A stretch of DNA of 64,000 bases, from the NCBI RefSeq assembly GCF_003710815.1, contig NZ_RHHP01000038.1, forward strand, positions 124,001 through 188,000, in the 5' to 3' direction. A model generated the notes under the pieces. That model had not been told where the DNA came from and made no database searches. It saw nothing but the letters and a program-made list of their open reading frames with translations. A program made the translations under genes and the position numbers. Below, piece after piece: positions 58,095 to 64,000 of the stretch; the first letter of the stretch is position 1, and the number at the start of each line of letters is the position of its first letter. The DNA is from Brevibacillus centrosporus (GTDB lineage Bacteria > Bacillota > Bacilli > Brevibacillales > Brevibacillaceae).

Positions 58095-58375
58095 GAGTCT
58101 TTGTTCTTCTTGTTCTTGGAGGCTGTCCACTGCTCGATGGTGTTTTTCGAAGTGGAGTGGATTCCTACAGTTGCGAGCCCGGCAGTGACCCCTTCCATCA
58201 GAGCTGTCTTCCAGTCAAAGCCAGGGGCGTACAGCCACTGATTTACCATGTAGATCCCGATAATCAAGACCACTGCTACCCAGCTTCGCAGCTTTTTCGG
58301 AATGCGAAAGACATCGGCTAGGGTAGCGGTGGCCGCCAGGGCAAATGCGATAATCAAGCCCAGATCAAAACCCAT
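58079..58375 (-). CDS. Holin-like small membrane protein
   Basis: A 98-residue protein with about three hydrophobic helices (GLIIAFALAATATLADVF, LRSWVAVVLIIGIYMVNQWL and ALMEGVTAGLATVGIHS) and a charged Lys/Asn-rich tail, the profile of phage-type holins. It directly follows an N-acetylmuramoyl-L-alanine amidase gene (17-base gap), the classic holin-endolysin order. ATG 58375 has GGGAG 10 nt upstream. Probably a prophage-derived or domesticated lysis pair. Confidence 0.7.
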   Translation of the reverse strand: MGFDLGLIIAFALAATATLADVFRIPKKLRSWVAVVLIIGIYMVNQWLYAPGFDWKTALMEGVTAGLATVGIHSTSKNTIEQWTASKNKKNKDSQSAV

Positions 58376-58392
58376 GCGGCCCCAACTCCCTG

Positions 58393-59208
58393 TTAAGATT
58401 TCAGTTTTTCGTACAAGCGTCTCAGAATGACGGCCTCTGCCCAAAGGGGGAGCGGATTGTCAGCCTGATGTCGCCAGTCCTCATTGGTCAAGAGTCCCTC
58501 ATCAAACATCCAGTCGATGGCTTCCTGTTTCCAGTCGGGCACGTCGCTGCCACCTCCATTATTCGGGTTGCCGTTTCCGCCTCCCGGGTTTTGCGTTCCG
58601 CTGCCTCCGCCGCTAGCGGGCGGGGTAGTGGTAGGAGTAGGAGCCGTCTTTGGCGGCTGGTACGTCAGATTGGCGTACTCACAAAAGGCGCGAACGACGG
58701 CCTCCGCGAGACTTTGCCAGTCCTTGCTGAGTTTATCCGCATCCAAAGGGTTATCAGCGAAGCCGTATTCGACGATGACTGTCTCCACGCTTCCCGTCTC
58801 GCGGTTCATGTAATAGTAGTCCTGACGCGGGTTGTTGGGGAGTGTCCGGGTGAAGATACGCCGGTTTGGAACTCCTTCTGCCTCCAGCTCTTCTGCGATG
58901 AGCCGTGGAAAGGCAGCAGTTCCGTAAATGGAGTAGATGACCTCGGAGCCGCGTCCACCACCTGCATTGATATGGTTGGAAATGCAGTAACGAGCTCCGC
59001 TGCCTCGGACTAGCGCCGCACGATCTTCGCTTGGCAAGGTCACATCGGATGATCTCGTCACGGCAACGGGGATTTGCATTTCTTGAAATCGGCGGTATTG
59101 ATAGAGGGTAATGTTTAGGGTCATTTGTTTTTCCGTAAACTGCGCACTGTTTCCACCGCCAGGGTCCACTCCGCCGTGTCCGGCATCCAGAATGACGATA
59201 GGAGCCAT
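58393..59208 (-). CDS. N-acetylmuramoyl-L-alanine amidase (Amidase_3)
   Basis: A 271-residue amidase. The zinc-binding catalytic domain covers about 1-170, with IVILDAGHGGVDPGG, the Glu of the FTEKQMTL region, SNHINAGGGRGSEVI and the catalytic Glu in VIVEYGFADN. A low-complexity linker (Pro/Thr then Gly/Asn/Ser-rich, about 175-215) leads to a C-terminal segment of about 50 residues (EAIDWMFDEGLLTNEDWRH) resembling an SLH-like or spore-protein helper motif. It has no signal peptide, as expected for an endolysin released through the adjacent holin. Confidence 0.88.
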   Translation of the reverse strand: MAPIVILDAGHGGVDPGGGNSAQFTEKQMTLNITLYQYRRFQEMQIPVAVTRSSDVTLPSEDRAALVRGSGARYCISNHINAGGGRGSEVIYSIYGTAAFPRLIAEELEAEGVPNRRIFTRTLPNNPRQDYYYMNRETGSVETVIVEYGFADNPLDADKLSKDWQSLAEAVVRAFCEYANLTYQPPKTAPTPTTTPPASGGGSGTQNPGGGNGNPNNGGGSDVPDWKQEAIDWMFDEGLLTNEDWRHQADNPLPLWAEAVILRRLYEKLKS

Positions 59209-59359
59209 ATTTTCATCACCTCATGCAATCAGCATATGCTTGGAAAAGCAAACATGTTGAGGGCAGTCTCATCATTTTTCCTAGTGACAATGTACATATG
59301 GCCTAACTATGGTACAATAAAAGGGTTCGTAATTACGCAAAGAGGATGGTAATGTATTG

Positions 59360-59590
59360 ATGGCTTGGTACAACTGGGTAATCCCGATCGTTACACTTTT
59401 GCTCGGCCTGGTAGGCGGTTTTGCCGGCGGGACTTATTATTTGAAAAAGCAGATGCAGAACATGCAAATGGACGAAAAACAGCTGCAAGCCATGGCTCGT
59501 TCGATGGGTATGAATTTGAACCAAAAACAGCTGAAACAAATGAGCCGCACCATGAAAAATATGAAAATGCCAAATAAATTCGGGAAATAA
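59360..59590 (+). CDS. YneF-family (UPF0154) small membrane protein
   Basis: A 76-residue protein with one N-terminal transmembrane helix (WVIPIVTLLLGLVGGFAGGTYYL) and a cytoplasmic helical tail rich in Met, Gln and Lys, containing the UPF0154 pattern MARSMGMNLNQKQLKQMSRTMK. Function unknown; the family is conserved in Bacillota. Start could be ATG 59360 or the TTG just before it; AGAGG lies 11-14 nt upstream. Confidence 0.82.
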   Translation: MAWYNWVIPIVTLLLGLVGGFAGGTYYLKKQMQNMQMDEKQLQAMARSMGMNLNQKQLKQMSRTMKNMKMPNKFGK

Positions 59591-59610
59591 ACAAGCGGAG
59601 GGGTGTCGCT

Positions 59611-59796
59611 ATGGGTCCGACCCGTCTGCGCTACACGATGATTGGTTTTATTCTTGGCGTTTTCGTCGTGTATTTGAAAGAGCTGCCTTTGGGTGAAGGG
59701 ACCCGGTTTGCAGCACCTTTTTACGGAGCGGGCATCGGCCTGCTGATTGACGGCATCATCTTGCGAATGAAACAGAGAAAAGGGAAAGAAGAGTAG
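59611..59796 (+). CDS. Small two-helix membrane protein
   Basis: A 61-residue protein with two hydrophobic segments (YTMIGFILGVFVVYL and FYGAGIGLLIDGIIL) joined by a short polar turn, and a basic tail. GGAGG lies ahead of ATG 59611, 20 bases after the YneF-like gene, so both are one operon. No family recognised. It is followed by five tandem terminators. Confidence 0.65.
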   Translation: MGPTRLRYTMIGFILGVFVVYLKELPLGEGTRFAAPFYGAGIGLLIDGIILRMKQRKGKEE

Positions 59797-59800
59797 GGGA

Positions 59801-59950
59801 GCTTGGCGGGACGCCAGGCTTTTTTCGAGAGCTTGACGGGACGCCAGGCTTTTTTCGAGAGCTTGGCGAAACGCCAGGCTTTTTTCGAGAGCTTGGCGAA
59901 ACGCCAGGCTTTTTTCGAGAGCTTGGCGAAACGCCAGGCTTTTTTTGTGC
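59801..59950 (+). repeat. Five tandem copies of a 30-bp intrinsic terminator
   Basis: The unit GCTTGGCG-N3-CGCCAGGC followed by TTTTTT and CGAGA repeats with a period of exactly 30 bp, starting at 59801, 59831, 59861, 59891 and 59921. Copies 3-5 are identical (loop AAA), copies 1 and 2 have loop GGA, and copy 2 has one stem change (GACG). Each unit is a complete plus-strand terminator after the YneF operon; none has a T run on the minus strand. Confidence 0.92.
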
Positions 59951-59975
59951 CCATGTACCTGAAAAAGGCACCTGA

Positions 59976-61565
59976 TCATCGATCAAACGCCTTTTTACTC
60001 GCGACGGGGTAAGGGAACAAGTCCACGACTCGGATGCTTTGGCCGCTTTCGTTCGAAAACACGACATGCTCCCGGGTGAATTCACGGGGGCTCCTCAGGC
60101 CGGAAGCGGCTGCCAGGGAAAATAACCCTTCCCGTAGTTGTAGGATGTAGTTCATCACGCGCCATTGCTTCTCTTCCGGGGCAAGCGCTTCTTGGTATTT
60201 GGAATCCGTAGTTGTAATTCCAGTCGGACACTTGCCGGTGTGGCATTGCAGCGCCATAATGCAGCCGTTCGCCATCATAAATCCGCGGGCGGAGTTGACA
60301 CAGTCCGCGCCGAGTGCGAGAGCGATGGCCACTTTGTCAGGTGTGATCAGCTTGCCAGATGCGAAAATTTTGAAGCGGTCACGCACGCCGTATTTTCTCG
60401 CGGTATCGTCCAGAATAAGCAGCGCAGCAAAAAGCGGTAATCCCATGCCGTCAGCCATTGCCTTAAAAGTCGCCCCGGAGCCGCCCTCAGAACCGTCAAC
60501 AGTAATGAAGTCCGGAAAGATATCCAGCGCAAGCATAGTCTGAAAAAACGACTCGAGCCTGTGCGAATCGCCGACGACGATTTTGACCCCCACCGGTTTG
60601 CCGCCTTCCTCCTGCAAGGTGCCTATGAAACGAAGCGCTTCCTCTGGATTGGTCAGAAATTCAAAGCGGTTCGGCGAGTTCACTGTCTTGCCTACAGGCA
60701 CCAAGCGCGCTGCTGCGACTTTTTCGGTGACCTTGGTGCCTTCGAGGTGACCGCCGCGTATTTTTGCGCCCTGATGAAATTTCAGTTCGAACGCCTTGAT
60801 GTTGGAAATGCTCGCTTTGCGTTTATACTCTTCGATAGAAAAGCGCCCAGAATCATCGCGGAAGCCGAACAGGCCAGGACCGATCTGAGAGACGATATCG
60901 GCGCCCGTAGCCAAGTGCACTTCTGCCACCCCGCCTTCCCCTGTATTAATCCAAGAGCCGCCTGCCATGAACGCGCCATTTCCTGTGGACTGAATATAAT
61001 GCTCGCCGACAGCTCCGTAGGAAGTAGCAGAAGCGCCAAACATGCCTTTCAGGCGCCACGGATGCTTGCGGTTTTCCCCTACTACGATGACGTCATCATC
61101 ATGCAGCAGCCAAGGCTTTACTTGATCATCTATGAATTTTTCCCTTCTGGTAAACAGCCCCTCATCGGTAATCACATATTTCTTTCCAGGTATGAGCTTC
61201 TCATTATCTACGCGAAGCTCGCTCGTTAATTGAGGGAACATGGCGTTGGATAAATAGAAGCCGGGCTTCTCATAGTCGCGTCTTCCGCCGAAGGAGATGA
61301 GATCCGTTCGATATTTCGCGGCATAGACGAGACCGACAAAATCGGCCCGCGAAAACGGTTTCCCTTCTGTATCGTTGTCAAACCAGTATTGGCGAAATTC
61401 AGGCCCTAGCTTTTCGAGCAAATAACGCATCCAGCCTAGGAAGGGGTGAGAGCGAATGATGGAGTGCTTTGGTTTTTTCGATAAGGCGTACATATAGCCG
61501 AAAAATATCAATGGAGGCAATGCTACGATAAGAAGCAGTATGACCAGCAGGACTGTAGGCACCAT
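59976..61565 (-). CDS. FMN-dependent glutamate synthase-like protein (GltB central/FMN domain)
   Basis: A 529-residue stand-alone protein with one N-terminal transmembrane helix (VPTVLLVILLLIVALPPLIFFGYM) and a glutamate synthase FMN-binding domain. Diagnostic parts are EDYEKPGFY-like RRDYEKPGFYLSNAM, GEGGVAEVHLATGADIVSQIGPGLFG, FHQGAKIRGGHLEGTKV, DGSEGGSGA and the Cys-rich CIMALQCHTGKCPTGI resembling the 3Fe-4S region. The glutaminase domain is absent, as in YerD-type proteins. It may be an ammonia- or amine-dependent oxidoreductase; the true reaction is unknown. ATG 61565 has GGGAGG 10 nt upstream. Confidence 0.88.
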   Translation of the reverse strand: MVPTVLLVILLLIVALPPLIFFGYMYALSKKPKHSIIRSHPFLGWMRYLLEKLGPEFRQYWFDNDTEGKPFSRADFVGLVYAAKYRTDLISFGGRRDYEKPGFYLSNAMFPQLTSELRVDNEKLIPGKKYVITDEGLFTRREKFIDDQVKPWLLHDDDVIVVGENRKHPWRLKGMFGASATSYGAVGEHYIQSTGNGAFMAGGSWINTGEGGVAEVHLATGADIVSQIGPGLFGFRDDSGRFSIEEYKRKASISNIKAFELKFHQGAKIRGGHLEGTKVTEKVAAARLVPVGKTVNSPNRFEFLTNPEEALRFIGTLQEEGGKPVGVKIVVGDSHRLESFFQTMLALDIFPDFITVDGSEGGSGATFKAMADGMGLPLFAALLILDDTARKYGVRDRFKIFASGKLITPDKVAIALALGADCVNSARGFMMANGCIMALQCHTGKCPTGITTTDSKYQEALAPEEKQWRVMNYILQLREGLFSLAAASGLRSPREFTREHVVFSNESGQSIRVVDLFPYPVASKKAFDR

Positions 61566-61670
61566 CTTGCTAAAACCTCCCGAAGCGTATACATCGATCA
61601 TCATGAAACAGGTATAGCTTACCGCCAATTACCAATTCTCATTCTGTCTTCGGGAAACGAAGGGCAAGAA

Positions 61671-61704
61671 AAAAAGCGCCCCCAAAACAGGTGGACGCTC
61701 GCTG
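61671..61704 (-). terminator. Terminator of the TSUP gene
   Basis: On the minus strand AGCGTCCACC pairs imperfectly with GGGGGCGCT and is followed by seven T. Confidence 0.65.
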
Positions 61705-61714
61705 TTGGTTGTGC

Positions 61715-62476
61715 TTACGAAAAGATTAATTCATATACCATTTTGGTAATCAGCGTGATGGAAACGATCAAAAACAGGGGACGAACATAGCGCACGCCGG
61801 TTTTGATCGCCATACGAGCTCCGAGCGAAGCCCCGAGCAGCATGGCCACACCCATGACCAGACCTGTTACGAAAACGACCTTGCCTTCGAGAGTGAAGAC
61901 GGTGAGAGCGGCGATGTTACTCGCCAGATTGAGGATGCGCCCGTTTCCGGCAGCGATGACAAAATCATAGCCGAAGAGCAGCACCATCAGGAAAACGAAA
62001 AACGAACCTGTACCCGGTCCGAAAAATCCGTCGTAGAATCCGATCAGAAAAGTAAACGGAATCCCTACGCTGAGCGTGAACTTGGTGTAGCCCTTGAAGT
62101 TGGCTACTTCCCCGAATCGTTTATTAAATAAGGTATAAACGAATATGAGGGCCATCATAATAATCACGAGCACTTTCAGGAGCTCCTGCGGAACGAATAG
62201 AACCGTCTTGGCACCGAAGTAGGCTCCGATTAGCGAGACCGGGAACAACATGTACATCAGCTTCTTGTCAAATTTGCCGCTCCGGATAAACGTAATGGAA
62301 CTAGTAGCCGAAGAAATCGTGCCGGCTAGCTTGTTTGTGCCCAAAGCGAGGTAAGGGGGCATCCCAAGTCCGAGCAAAGCAGGGAGGGAGATCAGGCCGC
62401 CACCGCCTACCGTACTGTCAATAAAGGCGGCGACAAATCCGAATAATGCGAGAAAAAGTATCGTCGATAAATCCAT
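61715..62476 (-). CDS. TSUP-family exporter (TauE/SafE)
   Basis: A 253-residue membrane protein with about eight helices and two TauE/SafE repeats: FVAAFIDSTVGGGGLISLPALLGLGMPPYLALGTNKLAGTISSATS in the first half and FYDGFFGPGTGSFFVFLMVLLFGYDFVIAAGNGRILNLASNIAAL in the second. The family exports sulfite, sulfonates or related organic anions. No sulfur genes are adjacent. ATG 62476 is used here; GTG 62482 and GTG 62491 are possible because AGGTGA lies just upstream of both. Confidence 0.88.
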   Translation of the reverse strand: MDLSTILFLALFGFVAAFIDSTVGGGGLISLPALLGLGMPPYLALGTNKLAGTISSATSSITFIRSGKFDKKLMYMLFPVSLIGAYFGAKTVLFVPQELLKVLVIIMMALIFVYTLFNKRFGEVANFKGYTKFTLSVGIPFTFLIGFYDGFFGPGTGSFFVFLMVLLFGYDFVIAAGNGRILNLASNIAALTVFTLEGKVVFVTGLVMGVAMLLGASLGARMAIKTGVRYVRPLFLIVSITLITKMVYELIFS

Positions 62477-62602
62477 TTCCACGAGAATCACCTAGTTTTC
62501 CATGTTTGTAATAAACCAAGTCTAGCACGGACGAACCCGATTGCAAGATGGAAATCTTTGAAATAAAAAATAATAGATTACGATACTTTGCATACCTATT
62601 TG

Positions 62603-62631
62603 TTGTAAAAGTGAGTCTGTTGAATTATAAT
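62603..62631 (+). promoter_or_regulatory. Sigma-A promoter of sodA
   Basis: TTGTAA (62603-62608) and TATAAT (62626-62631) with a 17-bp spacer, 46 bases before the start codon. Confidence 0.82.
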
Positions 62632-62676
62632 AGAACTGTAGCTTGACCCATACATATTTTGAGGAGGAATGTTACA

Positions 62677-63285
62677 ATGGCACATCAACTTCCTGCATTG
62701 CCTTACGCGCACAATGCTCTGGAACCGCATATCGACGCTCAAACAATGGAAATCCACCATGGACGTCACCACGCAACTTATGTAAACAACCTCAACGCTG
62801 CTCTGGAAGCTCATGCTGACCTGCAAGACAAAAGCGTAGAAGAATTGATCAGCAACATCGACGCTTTGCCAGAAGGCATCCGCACAGCAGTTCGTAACAA
62901 CGGCGGCGGACATGCGAACCACACTCTCTTCTGGGAAATCCTGAGCCCGAACGGCGGCGGCGCTCCAGCTGGTGAACTGGCTGACGCGATCAACGCGGCT
63001 TTCGGAAGCTTTGACAACTTCAAAGCTGAATTTGCAAAAGCAGCAACTGGCCGTTTTGGTTCCGGTTGGGCTTGGCTGGTAGCAGATGGCGGAAAAGTGG
63101 CAATCACTTCCACTCCAAACCAAGACAGCCCTGTAATGGAAGGCAAAACGCCTATCCTCGGTCTGGACGTATGGGAGCATGCTTACTACCTGAAATATCA
63201 AAACAAACGCCCTGACTACATCGGCGCATTCTGGAACGTAGTTAACTGGGATGAAGTAAGCAAACGTTTCGCTGCTGCGAAATAA
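62677..63285 (+). CDS. sodA: Manganese superoxide dismutase
   Basis: Cytoplasmic Mn/Fe-SOD of 202 residues that converts superoxide to oxygen and peroxide. Metal ligands are His27 (IHHGRHH), the His in [11 protein letters not shown], and Asp and His in [19 protein letters not shown]. The GGGHANHT and GSGWAWLV patterns favour the manganese type. GAGGAGG is 9 nt before ATG 62677. It is monocistronic with its own promoter and terminator. Codon use is highly biased, suggesting strong expression. Confidence 0.97.
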   Translation: MAHQLPALPYAHNALEPHIDAQTMEIHHGRHHATYVNNLNAALEAHADLQDKSVEELISNIDALPEGIRTAVRNNGGGHANHTLFWEILSPNGGGAPAGELADAINAAFGSFDNFKAEFAKAATGRFGSGWAWLVADGGKVAITSTPNQDSPVMEGKTPILGLDVWEHAYYLKYQNKRPDYIGAFWNVVNWDEVSKRFAAAK

Positions 63286-63306
63286 TAGCTGCTTATCACA
63301 AAGAGG

Positions 63307-63344
63307 AAGGCTTGTCGCTCTATTTTCGCGACAAGCCTTTTTTT
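63307..63344 (+). terminator. Terminator after sodA
   Basis: AAGGCTTGTCGC pairs with GCGACAAGCCTT around 9 nt, followed by T. Confidence 0.9.
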
Positions 63345-63593
63345 GCAGGTAAGAATGGATCAGATTTTCATCCAGTATAGTGCAGCTAAGACTTCACCAA
63401 TGTGAATAACCTTTTGATAAATCGCGGTCGCTCCTCCTTGAACAGGCCACGAGAAAAAAGTGTTGAGTGACATAATTGGAAAAAAACATAAATGTAAGTG
63501 TTTTCATTTACAAATATGTATAGTATGCCTATAATTCCCTTTAGAATGACTTGTTAATCGACAATACAGTTCACATACGGTTAGGCGGAGAAA

Positions 63594-63641
63594 ATGGAGA
63601 AAACCCTTACCCGTAAACACATGACCCTCAGGGGGGAGTAG
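63594..63641 (+). CDS. Possible leader peptide before the solute-binding protein
   Basis: A 15-codon frame (MEKTLTRKHMTLRGE) starts 3-4 nt after GGCGGAG. Its codons run through the whole 5' arm of the terminator hairpin that follows, so its translation would prevent or permit terminator folding. Short spacing to the ribosome-binding site lowers confidence. Confidence 0.4.
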   Translation: MEKTLTRKHMTLRGE

Positions 63642-63668
63642 TGTGTTTATGCTGTGTAAGGGTTTTTT
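63601..63668 (+). terminator. Long leader terminator (attenuator) before the solute-binding protein
   Basis: Nested stem: AAACCCTTAC with GTAAGGGTTT, then GTAAACACA with TGTGTTTAT, and an inner CCCTC/GGGGG part, ending in six T. It lies 75 bases before the next gene and far after the sodA terminator, so it belongs to the leader of the following gene. Confidence 0.65.
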
Positions 63669-63741
63669 CCTTTTTTGTGTCTCCAATACTTGATTCACTT
63701 ATGGTGGTCGATTAACAGAAGAATAGAGAGGGGTCTGACAA

Positions 63742-64000
63742 ATGAAAAAGAAGAACAAATGGTTTCATGGGGTTGCAACAGCAGCATTGCTTACATCTGT
63801 TGTGCTCGGAGGATGCTCTTCCTCTGAGGGGACAGCTGCTGGTAACACGGCAAGCACGGATGGCGGAGGAAAAAAAGAGCTAGGTTCTATCGCGTTTTAT
63901 TCACCTGAGACACCTGATATGACCAAAGAGATGGGACAAGCATTTGAAAAATTGAAGCCAGGTTCGTCCGTGAATGTGCAATACGCTGGTACCAACGTAC
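63742..64000 (+). CDS. Solute-binding lipoprotein of an ABC importer, 3' end cut by the window
   Basis: First 86 residues of a binding protein. The signal peptide ends at lipobox LGGCSSS (Cys at about residue 25), followed by a Gly/Thr/Ala linker. The first mature strands, IAFYSPETPDMTKEMGQAFEKLKPG, resemble iron(III)- or thiamine-type SBP_bac_6/13 proteins (AfuA/FbpA-like). The ligand cannot be fixed from the fragment. AGAGGGG precedes ATG 63742. Expression probably depends on the upstream attenuator. Confidence 0.8.
   Translation, partial: MKKKNKWFHGVATAALLTSVVLGGCSSSEGTAAGNTASTDGGGKKELGSIAFYSPETPDMTKEMGQAFEKLKPGSSVNVQYAGTNV

Noticed and set aside
59721-60085. Ten-residue repeat protein (KKAWRFAKLS units) on the minus strand
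   Set aside because: It is only the translation of the tandem terminator array; the 30-bp period keeps the frame open. No start signal.
1-64000. CRISPR arrays, insertion sequences, tRNA or rRNA genes
   Set aside because: No regularly spaced palindromic repeats, transposase-like proteins, or tRNA/rRNA signatures were noticed; the only regular repeat is the terminator array at 59801-59950.

Overview
The window looks like a chromosome segment of a Gram-positive, endospore-forming Bacillota of the Brevibacillus/Paenibacillaceae type. This is inferred from gene content, not from a search. Supporting signs are lipoproteins with lipoboxes, AGGAGG ribosome-binding sites with frequent TTG/GTG starts, a T-box before ilvA, a c-di-AMP (ydaO) riboswitch, a yjdF riboswitch, a BirA-type operator before bioY, a LiaIH-F-SR envelope-stress cluster, bacillithiol genes (bshB2-yojF) and futalosine-pathway menaquinone genes (mqnB-mqnD). 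Composition is near 50% GC, except for an AT-rich island at about 35.9-38.2 kb.

Layout. 0-3.7 kb: end of a BrnQ carrier, a two-component system and a Ser/Thr-rich lipoprotein. 3.9-8.9 kb (minus): a five-gene operon of an iron-type alcohol dehydrogenase, a HisC-like aminotransferase and a NitT/TauT-type ABC importer. 9-14.3 kb: small metabolic and membrane genes (EamA exporter, GNAT, DinB, thioesterase, HAD phosphatase, YitT, YnfA, cold-shock protein). 14.8-16.3 kb: mqnB-mqnD. 16.4-18.9 kb (minus): a Cu/Zn-SOD family protein and an Lsa-type ABC-F antibiotic-resistance gene with an erm-like leader. 19.6-31.7 kb: a peptide-scavenging locus with two M24 peptidases, a complete Dpp/Opp transporter, an AstE/AspA-type hydrolase, a DUF885 peptidase, a class III aminotransferase and a cupin protein. 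Its first two genes each follow a related structured leader RNA that ends in a terminator.

31.7-46 kb is patchy. It holds a decayed serine hydrolase, yjdF with its riboswitch, bshB2-yojF, an AbiE toxin-antitoxin island with a broken toxin beside a disrupted GNAT gene, a MerR/AhpD-like pair, a scrap of a second rRNA methyltransferase gene, rlmD, T-box-ilvA, a YhfH-like zinc-ribbon protein, a decayed GNAT gene and an ankyrin protein. 46-57 kb: bioY, a cytochrome P450, a two-component system, an NlpC/P60 hydrolase under a c-di-AMP riboswitch, and a Lia-type envelope-stress cluster that carries a methyltransferase between liaH and liaF. 57-64 kb: a phosphoesterase, a holin/amidase pair, YneF, five tandem terminators, an FMN glutamate synthase-like protein, a TSUP exporter, Mn-SOD, and the start of a solute-binding lipoprotein behind a leader peptide and terminator.

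The strongest candidate for something undescribed is the pair of leader RNAs at 19605-19736 and 21071-21200. They share two helices supported by compensatory base changes, an identical 11-nt segment that forms the 5' arm of each terminator, and peptidase genes downstream. Next are the Lsa attenuator, the leader-peptide/terminator at 63.6 kb and the five-fold tandem terminator array.
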